Source of the DNA: Deinococcus sp. Leaf326
GTDB lineage: Bacteria > Deinococcota > Deinococci > Deinococcales > Deinococcaceae
DNA: 64,000 nt
Assembly: GCF_001424185.1 (NCBI RefSeq)
Contig: NZ_LMOM01000014.1
Location: forward strand, 1-64,000
Reading direction: 5' to 3'
Shown here: positions 47,708 through 56,977 of the stretch, one piece after another
How positions within the stretch are numbered: position 1 is the first letter of the stretch
How the letters are laid out: every line of letters starts with the position of its first letter
Program-made: the position numbers and the translations under genes
The notes under the pieces: model-generated
The model's input: the letters and a program-made list of their open reading frames with translations, nothing else
The model's database searches: none
What the model was told of the DNA's origin: nothing

Positions 47708-48703
47708 TCAGGGGGTTCGGCGCGCCGACCTCGCCTGAAGCAGCACGACCACGAGCAGGAAGACCCCGCGGATGACGTTCTGCCAGAACACGTCAATGCT
47801 GATGACACCCTTGCCGTTCTCGAAGTTCAGGATGTTGAACACCAGTCCCAGCAGTGTCACGCCCACCATCGTATTGAACAGCGAACCACGCCCGCCGCTC
47901 AGCAGGGTGCCGCCTACCACGACCCCGGCGATGGCGGTCAACTCCCAGCCCACGCCCTCGACCGGCTGCCCGGCCCCGAACTGCGCGGCCAGGATCACGC
48001 CCGCCAGCCCCGCGAGCAGGCCCGACAGGGCGTAGACACCTACCTTCACGGCGTCCACCTTCAGGCCCATCAGGCGGGCGGCGTCCTCGTTGTCGCCCAC
48101 GCCCAGGGCGCTGCGGCCAAAGCGGGTGGAATTGAGCAGCACGCCGCCGAGCGCCAGGGCCACGAGCAGAAAGACCATCGGCATCGGTACGCCCAGCAGG
48201 TCCCCCTGGCCCAGAAAGGCGAAGGAACTGCCCGAATCCACCGAGACCGCCGCCTGCCCCGAGGCGAGCTGCGCGACTCCCCGTGCCCCCAGAAAGGTGC
48301 CGAGCGTGATGATGAACGGCTCGATCCTCAGCCGCGAGATCAGGACGCCGTTCAGGAGGCCGACGGCCAGCCCGCCCGCCAGCCCGGCGAGGAGCCCCGC
48401 CACGGCCCCGTGTGGACTGGCGAGCGCGGCCAGCACGCTGCTCATGGCTGCCACGCTGCCCACCGAGAGGTCGATGCCGCCCGTGACGATCACGAAGGTC
48501 ATGCCGATGCCGATGAGCAGGAACATGGCGTTGTAACGGAAGAAACTGCTGGCGTTGTAGGCACTCAGGAAACCGTCGTAGCGTAGAGACGCGAACACCA
48601 CGAGCAGCAGCAGTGCCCACAGCGCCCCCCGACCTTTCAGGAAGGCCAGGACGTTCGGGCGGGCCGCCGCCCGGGAGGAAGGAGAAGGCTGGACGGTGGT
48701 CAT
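47708..48703 (-). CDS. yjfF: Sugar ABC transporter permease (YjfF-like)
   Basis: A 331-aa RbsC-family permease with many hydrophobic helices and the family motif MTFVIVTGGIDLSVGSVAAM (~68-87), GTFLGARGVAQL and ELTAIAGVVVGGTLLSGGRGSLF. Second permease of a YtfQRT-YjfF-like importer, a family that imports furanose pentoses/hexoses; the neighbouring araBDA genes point to L-arabinose. ATG with GGAGG upstream, overlapping the previous permease stop by 4 bp. Confidence 0.88.
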   Translation of the reverse strand: MTTVQPSPSSRAAARPNVLAFLKGRGALWALLLLVVFASLRYDGFLSAYNASSFFRYNAMFLLIGIGMTFVIVTGGIDLSVGSVAAMSSVLAALASPHGAVAGLLAGLAGGLAVGLLNGVLISRLRIEPFIITLGTFLGARGVAQLASGQAAVSVDSGSSFAFLGQGDLLGVPMPMVFLLVALALGGVLLNSTRFGRSALGVGDNEDAARLMGLKVDAVKVGVYALSGLLAGLAGVILAAQFGAGQPVEGVGWELTAIAGVVVGGTLLSGGRGSLFNTMVGVTLLGLVFNILNFENGKGVISIDVFWQNVIRGVFLLVVVLLQARSARRTP

Positions 48704-49674
48704 GCGCGCCTCCGGTACTGTAGGGCTACCGCCACGACGATCACGGCGGCCTTGACGATGAGGGCGACAGAATCCGGCACGCCCTTGACGAGCAGGGTGT
48801 AGCGCAGCAGCTGGATGAACAGTGCCCCCAGCAGCGTGCCGAGCATGGTCACGCGCCCTCCGTTCAGGGCCGTGCCGCCCACCGCCACGGCCGCGATGGC
48901 GTCGAGTTCCATGTTCTGACCGACCAGGTTGCTGTCCGAGCTGGAGTTGATGGCGATGACGATGAGGCCCGCCAGCCCCGCTAGCGTGCCCGACAGGGTG
49001 TAGACGAGCACCCGCGTTCGGTCCACCGGCACTCCGGCGAGCCGGGCAGCCTCAGGGTTGCCGCCGACCGCTACGACCTGGCGCCCGAACAGCGTGCGGC
49101 GCAGCACCCAGGCCGCGAGCAGCAGCAGCGCCAGCATGAGGTACACCTGCACCCCGATGCCCAGAAAGCGCGCGGTGCCCAGCGCCCCGAAACTCGGCTG
49201 CGTGAAGTTGACGAGGGCGCCGCCGCTGATGACCTGCGCGACGCCGCGCCCGGCGATGAACAGCACCAGGGTGGCGATGATGGGCTGCACGGCGAAGCGC
49301 GTGACGAGCAGGCCGTTGAAGGCCCCCAGCGCCGCCGTCGCCAGCACCGGCAGCACGAAGGCCAGCGCCGTGCCCAGCCCTGGCCCCAGCGCCGGGCTCA
49401 GGAACAGCAGCGGAGCGATGGCGCCGCTGATCGCCATGAGGGAGCCCACCGAGAGGTCAATGCCGCGCGTGGCGATCACGAAGGTCATGCCGATGCCGAC
49501 GATCACGATGGTCGCCGTCTGGGTGAGGTTGATGTTCAGGGTGGCGAGGCTCAGGAAGTTGGGTGTGGTCGCCACGTTGAACAGGATCAGGGCCAGCAGC
49601 GCGATGAGGGCCGAAGACCGCTGGAGCGAGAAGGTGGGGCGTGGGCGGGCGCTCTCACGCAGGGTGGTGGTCAT
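48700..49674 (-). CDS. ytfT: Sugar ABC transporter permease (YtfT-like)
   Basis: A 324-aa RbsC-family permease: GIGMTFVIATRGIDLSVGSLMAISG (~58-82), FIAGRGVAQVISGGALVNF and ELDAIAAVAVGGTALNGGRVTM. Partners the YjfF-like permease; the two differ enough to form a heterodimer. Starts 20 bp inside the ATPase gene and overlaps the next permease by 4 bp, so the importer genes are tightly coupled. Confidence 0.88.
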   Translation of the reverse strand: MTTTLRESARPRPTFSLQRSSALIALLALILFNVATTPNFLSLATLNINLTQTATIVIVGIGMTFVIATRGIDLSVGSLMAISGAIAPLLFLSPALGPGLGTALAFVLPVLATAALGAFNGLLVTRFAVQPIIATLVLFIAGRGVAQVISGGALVNFTQPSFGALGTARFLGIGVQVYLMLALLLLAAWVLRRTLFGRQVVAVGGNPEAARLAGVPVDRTRVLVYTLSGTLAGLAGLIVIAINSSSDSNLVGQNMELDAIAAVAVGGTALNGGRVTMLGTLLGALFIQLLRYTLLVKGVPDSVALIVKAAVIVVAVALQYRRRA

Positions 49675-51235
49675 GGGTGCCTCCAGCGGGGCCGGTGTGC
49701 GGGCCGTGCGCCATCGCGGCGAGAAGCGCGTCCTCGCTCAGTTCGCTCTGGTCCAGGGTCGTCACCGACGCGCCGTCGCGCAGGACCGTGACGCGGTGGC
49801 AGCCCTCGAGCAGTTCCTCGGGGTCCGACGAGATCATCAGTACCCCCAGCCCGCCGGCCGCCAGTTCGCTGATGAGCTTCTGGATCTCGGCCTTGGCGCC
49901 CACGTCGATGCCGCGCGTCGGCTCGTCGAGAATCAGGAGGTCGGGTGAGGTGCATAGCCACCGGGCCAGCAGGACTTTTTGCTGGTTGCCGCCCGACAGC
50001 TCGCGGATGGGCTGATCGGGCGACGAGCAGCGGACCTTCAGGCGCCGGATGAACTCGTCCACGACCCGCGTCTGGGCGGCCTGGTCCACGACGCCCGCGC
50101 GGGTGAGCTGAGGCAGCAGCGCCAGCGTCAGGTTCTCGCGTACCGACCACTCGGGCACGATGCCGTCGTGCTTGCGGTCCTCGCCGCAGAACGCCAGGCC
50201 CGCCCGGATGGCCTGGGCGGGGGCCTTCCAGGCCACGCGGCGGCCCCCCAGGGTCACGTCGCCCGTCGCCGGCTCAGCCGCGAACAGGGCGCGCGCCGTC
50301 TCGCTGCGGCCCGACCCCAGCAGCCCGGTCAGCCCCATGACCTCGCCCCGGCGCACCGAGAGGTCCACGCCGCGCAGCGTGGGCGGGCGGCGCAGGCCCG
50401 AGACCTCCAGCAGCGTCTCGCCGGCCGACGCCGTGCGCTCGAACCCGGTCTGGCCCTCGCGGGCGAGTTCCTGTTCGCCGCGTCCGAGCATCACCGAGAC
50501 GAGTTGCAGGCGGCTGAGCTCGGCAAGGGGCCCCTGGTGGACGGTGCGCCCGTCGCGCATCACTGTGATGTGGCTGCACGCGGCGTACAGCTCGTCGAGG
50601 CGGTGCGACACGAAGATCACGGCCACGCCGCGCGCCTGGAGGCCCCGGATCACGCCGAACAGCGTCTCGACCTCGCGGTCGTCGAGGCTGCTGGTGGGTT
50701 CGTCCATCACGACGAGCCGGGCATCGAGGGCCAGGGCGCGGGCGATGGCGACCATCTGTTGCAGGGCCAGGCTGTAGCTTTCCAGCGGCCTGGTCACGTC
50801 GAGGTCGATTCCCATGCTGCCCAGGACCTCGGCCGCGCGGCGCCGCATGGCGCGGTGGTCGATCAGTCCGAAGCGACGGGGCTCGTGTCCCAGCATCACG
50901 TTTTCCGCAACCGTCTGGAGCCGCACGAGATTCACTTCCTGGTAGATGGTGGCGATGCCCGCGCGCTGGGCCTGGAGGGTCGAGCCGAAGGCGACCTCCG
51001 TGCCCGCAAACTGCACGCTGCCGGCGTCGCGGCGATACACCCCGGTCAGGACCTTGAGGAGTGTGGACTTGCCCGCACCGTTCTGGCCGATGAGGGCATG
51101 GACCTCGCCGGGCATGACGCGCAGTTCCGCGCCGCGCAAGGCGTGGACCCCGGCGAAGGCCTTGTCGATCCCGCTCATGTGCAGCAGCGGAGGAGAAGAG
51201 GCGGGAGAGGGAGGGGCGGCGCTGGTCTGGGTCAT
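49655..51235 (-). CDS. ytfR: Sugar ABC transporter ATP-binding protein (YtfR-like)
   Basis: A 526-aa duplicated ABC ATPase. Half 1: Walker A LIGQNGAGKSTLLK (~52-65), LALQQMVAIARALA, Walker B LVVMDEPTSSLDD. Half 2: GLLGSGRSETARA in place of Walker A, ELSGGNQQKVLLARWL and LLILDEPTRGIDVG. Energises the arabinose-type importer. Encoded 139 bp after the binding protein; ATG start at 51235. Confidence 0.92.
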   Translation of the reverse strand: MTQTSAAPPSPASSPPLLHMSGIDKAFAGVHALRGAELRVMPGEVHALIGQNGAGKSTLLKVLTGVYRRDAGSVQFAGTEVAFGSTLQAQRAGIATIYQEVNLVRLQTVAENVMLGHEPRRFGLIDHRAMRRRAAEVLGSMGIDLDVTRPLESYSLALQQMVAIARALALDARLVVMDEPTSSLDDREVETLFGVIRGLQARGVAVIFVSHRLDELYAACSHITVMRDGRTVHQGPLAELSRLQLVSVMLGRGEQELAREGQTGFERTASAGETLLEVSGLRRPPTLRGVDLSVRRGEVMGLTGLLGSGRSETARALFAAEPATGDVTLGGRRVAWKAPAQAIRAGLAFCGEDRKHDGIVPEWSVRENLTLALLPQLTRAGVVDQAAQTRVVDEFIRRLKVRCSSPDQPIRELSGGNQQKVLLARWLCTSPDLLILDEPTRGIDVGAKAEIQKLISELAAGGLGVLMISSDPEELLEGCHRVTVLRDGASVTTLDQSELSEDALLAAMAHGPHTGPAGGTHDHHPA

Positions 51236-51374
51236 GGAACGTCACCGTCTGTGCGCGTCGGCCGATCTCTAGGGGCCGGACGGAAGGAGACACCGGTCGA
51301 AGGCGGACCACCGAAAAGGGGCGGAGGAGGCCCGCAGACCCACCCGCCCCGCAGAAAGCCTCGGTGCCGGTTGC

Positions 51375-52343
51375 TCAGAAGGCGCTGTTGAGCATGGCCT
51401 TGGCGTTGCTGGCGTCGAAGAAGCGGTCGTCGTTGATAAGGCGCCCGGCGATCTTCTTGCCGGCCGCGTAATCTTTCAGGGTCTGGAAGGCCTTGACCCC
51501 GAAACGCGGGTTGCACTCGACCGTCGCGCCGAGCTTCCCGACGATGATGGCTTCGAGCGCCGACTTCTGGCCGTCGATACTCACCAGGGTGATGTCCTTG
51601 CCGGGCTTGCGGCCCGCAGCTTCCAGCGCCGTGATCGCGCCCAGGGCCATCTCGTCGTTGTGGGCGTAGACGGCTGTCGCCTCGGGGTGCGCCTGGATGA
51701 GCGCCTCCATCACCTTGCGGCCCTCGTCACGGGTGAAGTTCCCGGTCTGCGCGGCGATCACCTGGATGCCGGGAACCTTGGAGATCACGTCGTGGAAGCC
51801 CTTTTCGCGGTCGATGGCCGGGCTGCTGCCGGTCGAACCGAGCAGTTCGATGACCTTGGCCTTGCCGCCGGTCTTCTTGACGAGCCATTCGGCGGCGCGC
51901 TTGCCCTCGGCGTAGAAGTCCGAGCCGATGAAGGTCACGTAGTCGGTGCCCGCCTTGACCACCGAGTCGTCCACGTTCCGGTCGATGACGAACAGTGGAA
52001 TGCCCGCGCGCTTGGCCTCCAGCACGACCGGGGTCAGGGGCTTTTCCTCACGCGGCGTCAGGAAGATGGCGTCCACGCGCTGAGCGATGCACGATCTCAC
52101 GTCGCTGGCCTGCTTGGCGGCCGACCCGTTGGCGTTGGTGAAGATCAGGGTCCAGCCGAGCCGCTTGGCCTCGTCCTGCATGCTCTTGGTCTGGGCCAGG
52201 CGCCAGGGGTTGTCCATCTCCGACTGGTTGAAACACACGCGGTAGGTGGGCTTGACGGCCAGTTTGGGCAGCCCGCCGGTCTGGGCGGCGGCGACGGCGA
52301 GGGTCAGGGCGGCGGCGGACAGCAAAACGGTGCGGGTCTTCAT
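51375..52343 (-). CDS. ytfQ: Sugar ABC transporter substrate-binding protein (YtfQ-like)
   Basis: A 322-aa periplasmic-type binding protein. Signal peptide MKTRTVLLSAAALTLAVAAAQT. YtfQ-like features: RVCFNQSEMDNPWRLAQTKSMQDEAKRLGW, FTNANGSAAKQASDVRSCIAQRVDAIFLTPREEKPL, VIDRNVDDSV and VYAHNDEMALGAITALEAAG. Binds L-arabinose or a related furanose by context. ATG at 52343 follows GAGGA; the longer frame lacks a signal. Diverges from araB across a 546-bp control region. Confidence 0.9.
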   Translation of the reverse strand: MKTRTVLLSAAALTLAVAAAQTGGLPKLAVKPTYRVCFNQSEMDNPWRLAQTKSMQDEAKRLGWTLIFTNANGSAAKQASDVRSCIAQRVDAIFLTPREEKPLTPVVLEAKRAGIPLFVIDRNVDDSVVKAGTDYVTFIGSDFYAEGKRAAEWLVKKTGGKAKVIELLGSTGSSPAIDREKGFHDVISKVPGIQVIAAQTGNFTRDEGRKVMEALIQAHPEATAVYAHNDEMALGAITALEAAGRKPGKDITLVSIDGQKSALEAIIVGKLGATVECNPRFGVKAFQTLKDYAAGKKIAGRLINDDRFFDASNAKAMLNSAF

Positions 52344-52443
52344 GGTCTTCCTCCTGAATAGGGAAACTGCGTCGGAAAGGACAGCGCGGCAGACACCTGC
52401 GGAACCGCCGGGACACTTCGGAAACGTTGGGACTGGTCGTCCG

Positions 52444-52492
52444 ACTATAGGGCTCGGCACAGGATGTGCCTCTGGTTTTGTGAACGATCACA
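52444..52492 (-). promoter_or_regulatory. Promoter/operator of the arabinose ABC operon
   Basis: TATAGT (52449-52444, minus strand) is a likely -10 about 100 nt before ytfQ; its -35 is weak. Upstream, TGTGAACGATCACA (52479-52492) is a 14-bp near-perfect palindrome matching a second copy near araB. Confidence 0.6.
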
Positions 52493-52744
52493 GACTAAAT
52501 CTCACTGGACTCGCCGTCAAGTCCCCCAGCTTTGGACAGGCGGAGGAAGGGCAGAGTCGGCATACCCGTCTTGGGAGGAGGGTTCCAGCCCCAGCCCCGA
52601 CGCCGATAATTTCCCGCAAAGGTTGAACTGAGCGTAGAAAATCCAGCTGGAGGGGTCTTTCTCCAAGCGGGGGTTCAGTCCGCCGGCTGGGCCCGCCCCC
52701 TGCGACCAGCCCAGTGCCGCGCCGGGATGGAGAGTGCTCCCGGC

Positions 52745-52787
52745 TTGACAGGCACCGGAGAGAGCTCCTACGCTGTGACCGTTCACA
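52745..52787 (+). promoter_or_regulatory. Promoter/operator of araBDA
   Basis: TTGACA (52745-52750), 18-bp spacer, TACGCT (52769-52774), directly overlapped by the palindrome TGTGACCGTTCACA (52774-52787). The palindrome is the reverse-complement relative of the one at 52479 (TGTGAACGRTCACA), so one regulator probably controls both divergent operons by blocking RNA polymerase. The rest of the 546-bp region has no gene. Confidence 0.75.
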
Positions 52788-52889
52788 AAAGCTTGAAACC
52801 AAATCGAAGACGAAGGACGTTCCGGGTCGGCGCACCGTCCCAGACGGTCCGGTGCGGCCACGCCGTGAGACAGGAGAAAGGAGATAGGC

Positions 52890-54617
52890 ATGATCGAACC
52901 GACAGCTGGTCAAGCAGAGCAGTACACCGTGGGGGTGGATTTCGGCAGCCTGTCGGGCCGGGCCCTGCTCCTGCGGCTCAGCGACGGCGTGGAGGTCGCC
53001 AGCAGCGTGCTGGACTACCCGCACGGCGTCATGAGCCGTGAACTGCCCGGCGGCCCGGCGCTGCCGCCCGAGTGGGCCTTGCAACACCCGCAGGACTACC
53101 TCGACGTGCTGCGGCACACCGTTCCCGCCACGCTGCGGCAGGCGGGGGTGCGTCCCGAACAGGTCGTCGGGATCGGGATCGACTTCACGGCCTGCACCGT
53201 GCTGCCCACCCGCGCCGATGGCACGCCGCTGTGCTTTCTGCCCGGCTGGGAGGGGCGCCCGCACGCCTACGTGAAGCTCTGGAAGCATCACGCCGCGCAG
53301 CCGCAGGCCGACCGCCTCAACGCCGCCGCCCGTGAGCGCGGCGAGGGCTGGCTGACCCGCTACGGCGGCCTCCTGAGCAGCGAATGGGCGCTTGCCAAGG
53401 GGCTGCACCTGCTTGAGGAGGACCCAGAGGCCTACGCGGCCGCCGACCGCTTCATCGAGGCGGCCGACTGGGTGATCTGGCAATTGTCGGGCCGCGAGAC
53501 GCGCAACGTCTGCACCGCCGGGTACAAGGCGGCGTACCAGGACGGAGCCTACCCGTCGCGCGAGTATTTCGCGTCGGTCAATCCGGCCTTTGCCGACTTT
53601 GCCGACAAGTTGCGTGGGCCGCTGGCCGCGCTGGGCGAGCGCGTGGGCGGCCTGAGCGCGGCGGGGGCCGAACTGACCGGCCTGCTGCCCGGCATCGCCG
53701 TCGCCGCTGCGAATGTAGACGCGCATGTCACCGCGCCCGCCGTCGGAGCGGTGAGGGCCGGGCAGCTCGTGGCCATCATGGGCACGAGCACCTGCCACGT
53801 CATGACCGGCGAGGGACTGCGCGACGTGCCCGGCATGTGCGGGGTGGTAGAGAGCGGCATCCTGCCCGGCCAGTACGGTTACGAGGCGGGCCAGAGCGGC
53901 GTGGGCGACATCTTCGCGTGGTTCGTGAACACGGCCGTGCCCGCCGCCACGAAACGTGACGCCGACGCGGCGGGACGGGACCTACACATGCATCTCAGTC
54001 TCCTGGCTGCCCGGCTGCGTCCCGGCGAGAGCGGCCTGCTGGCGCTCGACTGGCTGGGCGGCAACCGCAGCGTGCTCGTGGACGCCGACCTGACCGGCCT
54101 GATCATGGGGCTGCACCTGCACACCCGTCCCGAGGAGATCTACCGCGCGCTGCTGGAGGCCACGGCGTTCGGCACCCGCGTCATCGTGGAGAACTTCGCG
54201 GCGGCGGGGGTCCCCGTAACCGAGTTCATCGCGGCGGGGGGCCTCGTAAAAAACGCCTTCCTGATGCAGCTCTACGCTGACGTGCTTGACCTCCCGGTCA
54301 GCGTGGCCGACACTGCGCAGGCCCCGGCCCTGGGCAGCGCCATGCACGCGGCGGTGGCGGCGGGCGTCTACCCCGATATCGGGGCGGCGGCCGCACACCT
54401 CGCCCGCGTGAAGAAGGCGGCGTATACGCCGGACCCCGCCACCCGCGCCGCCTACGACGCCCTGTATGCCGAGTACGTGCGCCTGCATGACGCCTTCGGG
54501 CGCGCGAACGGGCCGCTGTTCTCCACCATGAAGACGCTCGGGCGGCTGCGGCGCGGCGCGGCGCCGGTCGGCGACGCTACCCCCGCCGAGGCGACCGACG
54601 CCGGGGTGCTGGCATGA
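52890..54617 (+). CDS. araB: Ribulokinase
   Basis: A 575-aa FGGY-family kinase that phosphorylates L-ribulose. Visible: YTVGVDFGSLSGRALLL (~12-28), GIGIDFTACTVLPTRADGTPLCF, FIEAADWVIWQLSG, IMGTSTCHVMTGEG and the C-terminal FIAAGGLVKNAFLMQLYADVL. Length matches AraB. ATG preceded by AGGAGA-type sequence. First gene of araB-araD-araA; it overlaps araD by 4 bp. Confidence 0.94.
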   Translation: MIEPTAGQAEQYTVGVDFGSLSGRALLLRLSDGVEVASSVLDYPHGVMSRELPGGPALPPEWALQHPQDYLDVLRHTVPATLRQAGVRPEQVVGIGIDFTACTVLPTRADGTPLCFLPGWEGRPHAYVKLWKHHAAQPQADRLNAAARERGEGWLTRYGGLLSSEWALAKGLHLLEEDPEAYAAADRFIEAADWVIWQLSGRETRNVCTAGYKAAYQDGAYPSREYFASVNPAFADFADKLRGPLAALGERVGGLSAAGAELTGLLPGIAVAAANVDAHVTAPAVGAVRAGQLVAIMGTSTCHVMTGEGLRDVPGMCGVVESGILPGQYGYEAGQSGVGDIFAWFVNTAVPAATKRDADAAGRDLHMHLSLLAARLRPGESGLLALDWLGGNRSVLVDADLTGLIMGLHLHTRPEEIYRALLEATAFGTRVIVENFAAAGVPVTEFIAAGGLVKNAFLMQLYADVLDLPVSVADTAQAPALGSAMHAAVAAGVYPDIGAAAAHLARVKKAAYTPDPATRAAYDALYAEYVRLHDAFGRANGPLFSTMKTLGRLRRGAAPVGDATPAEATDAGVLA

Positions 54618-55321
54618 GTTCCCTGCATCCCGAGCTGGCTCATCTGGCCGGTCTCCGCGCCGAACTGCACGCCCTGCACCTCGAACTGCCCCGGAACGGC
54701 CTGGTCACCTGGACGAGCGGCAACATCAGCGCCCGCGTGGACGGCGGAATGCTCATCAAGCCGTCGGGGATCACCTTCGACGATCTGCGTCCCGAACACC
54801 TCGTCCAGACTGATCTGGACGCGCAGGTTCTCTACGGCGACCTCAGTCCCAGCAGTGACACCGCCACCCACGCCTACATCTACCGCGAGCTGCCCGAGGT
54901 GGGCGGGATCGTGCACACGCACAGTCCCTACGCGACCGCCTGGGCCGCCAACGCGCGTGATATCCCGTGCTTCCTGACCGCGATGGCCGACGAGTTCGGC
55001 GGACCGATTCCCTGCGGCGGCTTCGCGCTCATCGGCGGCGAGGAGATCGGGCGCGAGGTGGTGCGGGTGCTGCGCGGGCACCGCAGCCCGGCGATCATCC
55101 TGCAGAACCACGGCGTGTTCACGGTCGGCAGGACGCCGCGCGCCGCGCTGAAAGCCGCCGTGATGTGCGAGGACGTGGCCCGTACCGCCTTCCTGGCGAC
55201 CCAGTTGGGCCACCCACAGCCGCTGCACCCGGCTGACATCGACAAACTCTACGACCGCTACACCAATGTCTACGGCCAGAAAGCCGCCCCGGCACCCAAA
55301 GAAGGAGAAGTCGTCTCTTGA
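54614..55321 (+). CDS. araD: L-ribulose-5-phosphate 4-epimerase
   Basis: A 235-aa class II aldolase/epimerase. [13 protein letters not shown] (~35-47) binds phosphate, [12 protein letters not shown] (~96-107) supplies zinc-ligand histidines, and [11 protein letters not shown] the third. Converts L-ribulose-5-phosphate to D-xylulose-5-phosphate for the pentose phosphate pathway. Overlaps araB by 4 bp and araA by 4 bp, so all three are translationally coupled. Confidence 0.93.
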   Translation: MSSLHPELAHLAGLRAELHALHLELPRNGLVTWTSGNISARVDGGMLIKPSGITFDDLRPEHLVQTDLDAQVLYGDLSPSSDTATHAYIYRELPEVGGIVHTHSPYATAWAANARDIPCFLTAMADEFGGPIPCGGFALIGGEEIGREVVRVLRGHRSPAIILQNHGVFTVGRTPRAALKAAVMCEDVARTAFLATQLGHPQPLHPADIDKLYDRYTNVYGQKAAPAPKEGEVVS

Positions 55322-56841
55322 CACACCCTGCCCCCACCCAACTGGCCACCCCCGCCCTCTGGTTCGTCTGCGGTTCGCAGCACCTCTACGGCCCCGAAAC
55401 GCTCGAACAGGTGGCCCGCAACGCGCAGGAGGTCGGCGCGGGCCTGGACGCCAGCGGCGCGTCCCCGCTGCCCATCGTCTCCAAGGGCGTGCTGACCACT
55501 CCCGATGACATCCGGCGCCTGTGCCTGGAGGCCAACGCCGACCCCGAATGTGCGGGCCTGATCCTGTGGATGCACACCTTCAGCCCCGCCAAGATGTGGA
55601 TCGGGGGCCTGAGCCAGCTGCGGAGGCCCTTCGTGCACCTGCACACCCAGTACGCCCGCGACCTGCCCTGGGACAGCATCGACATGGATTACATGAACCT
55701 GCACCAGGCCGCGCACGGCGACCGCGAGGCGGGCTTCCTGCATACCCGGCTGCGGCTGGAGCGCAAGGTCGTGGTAGGCCACTGGAGCGACCCCGAGGTG
55801 CAGGCCCGACTGGGCACGTGGGCACGGGCAGCCTGGGCCTGGAGCGACCTCCAGGGCGCGAAGTTCGTGCGTTTTGGCGACAACATGCGCCAGGTGGCCG
55901 TGACCGAAGGCGACAAGGTGGCTGCCGAGACCCGCTTCGGCTTCAGCGTGAACACGCACGGCGTGGGGGATCTCGTGGCCCGCGTGGACGCCGTGACGGA
56001 CGCCGAGGTGGACGCCCTGATCCAGACCTATCTGGCCGAGTATGACGTGGCCGCCGAACTGCGCCCCGGCGGCGAGCGGCACGGGTCCCTGCGCGACGGC
56101 GCCCGCATCGAGGCCGGAATGCGCGCCTTCCTGCAAGAGGGCGGCTACAAGGGCTTTACCGACACCTTCGAGGACCTGCACGGCCTGAAGCAGCTTCCCG
56201 GCCTCGCCACCCAGCGCCTGATGGCTGAGGGTTACGGCTTCGGCGGCGAGGGCGACTGGAAGACGGCGGCCCTGGTCCGCGCCATGAAGGTGATGGCGCA
56301 CGGCCTGGAGGGCGGCACGAGCTTCATGGAGGACTACACCTATCACCTGGAACCCGGCAGGCATCAGGTTCTGGGGTCGCACATGCTTGAAATCTGCCCC
56401 ACCATCGCCGCCGAAAAGCCCAGGCTGGAAGTGCATCCGCTGGGCATCGGCGGCAAGGCCGACCCGGTGCGGCTGGTCTTCGACGGCGAGACGGGCGCGG
56501 CGATCAACGTGTCGCTCATTGACCTGGGCAGCCGTTTCCGCCTCATCGTGAACGAGGTGGATTCGGTGGAGCATCCCGACCTGCCCGAGTTGCCCGTGGC
56601 GCGCGTCGTGTGGGAGTGCCGCCCCGACTTCAAGACCGCCTGCGCCGCGTGGATCTATGCTGGGGGCGCCCACCACACCGGCTACTCCACGGCGCTGACC
56701 ACCGAACACATCGAGGACTTCGCGGCGATGGCGAACGTGGAACTGGCCGTGATCGACGCAGACACCCGCCTGCGCCCCTTCCGCGAGGAACTGCGCCTGA
56801 ACGACCTGTACTACGTCCTGTCCCAGGGACTCCGGGTGTGA
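55318..56841 (+). CDS. araA: L-arabinose isomerase
   Basis: A 507-aa isomerase converting L-arabinose to L-ribulose. N-terminal [19 protein letters not shown] and [21 protein letters not shown] are hallmark segments; [16 protein letters not shown] carries a metal-ligand Glu, and [22 protein letters not shown] the C-terminal His pair. TTG start with GAAGGAG upstream, overlapping araD. Completes the pathway from arabinose to xylulose-5-phosphate. Confidence 0.95.
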   Translation: MTHPAPTQLATPALWFVCGSQHLYGPETLEQVARNAQEVGAGLDASGASPLPIVSKGVLTTPDDIRRLCLEANADPECAGLILWMHTFSPAKMWIGGLSQLRRPFVHLHTQYARDLPWDSIDMDYMNLHQAAHGDREAGFLHTRLRLERKVVVGHWSDPEVQARLGTWARAAWAWSDLQGAKFVRFGDNMRQVAVTEGDKVAAETRFGFSVNTHGVGDLVARVDAVTDAEVDALIQTYLAEYDVAAELRPGGERHGSLRDGARIEAGMRAFLQEGGYKGFTDTFEDLHGLKQLPGLATQRLMAEGYGFGGEGDWKTAALVRAMKVMAHGLEGGTSFMEDYTYHLEPGRHQVLGSHMLEICPTIAAEKPRLEVHPLGIGGKADPVRLVFDGETGAAINVSLIDLGSRFRLIVNEVDSVEHPDLPELPVARVVWECRPDFKTACAAWIYAGGAHHTGYSTALTTEHIEDFAAMANVELAVIDADTRLRPFREELRLNDLYYVLSQGLRV

Positions 56842-56977
56842 CCCGGCCCCCGGACGCGCTGTGAGGGCCGCGCGCCAGTCCGGTCCGCTGCCCCCCCCGG
56901 TGACACCGGAGCCGGCGCAGGCGACTGATACAGTGGCGGCATGGTCTGGTCAAGCTCCTCCCTACCGGCAGCGTTCC

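Noticed and set aside
49979..51391. 470-aa plus-strand frame opposite ytfR
   Set aside because: Antisense to an ATPase with intact Walker motifs.
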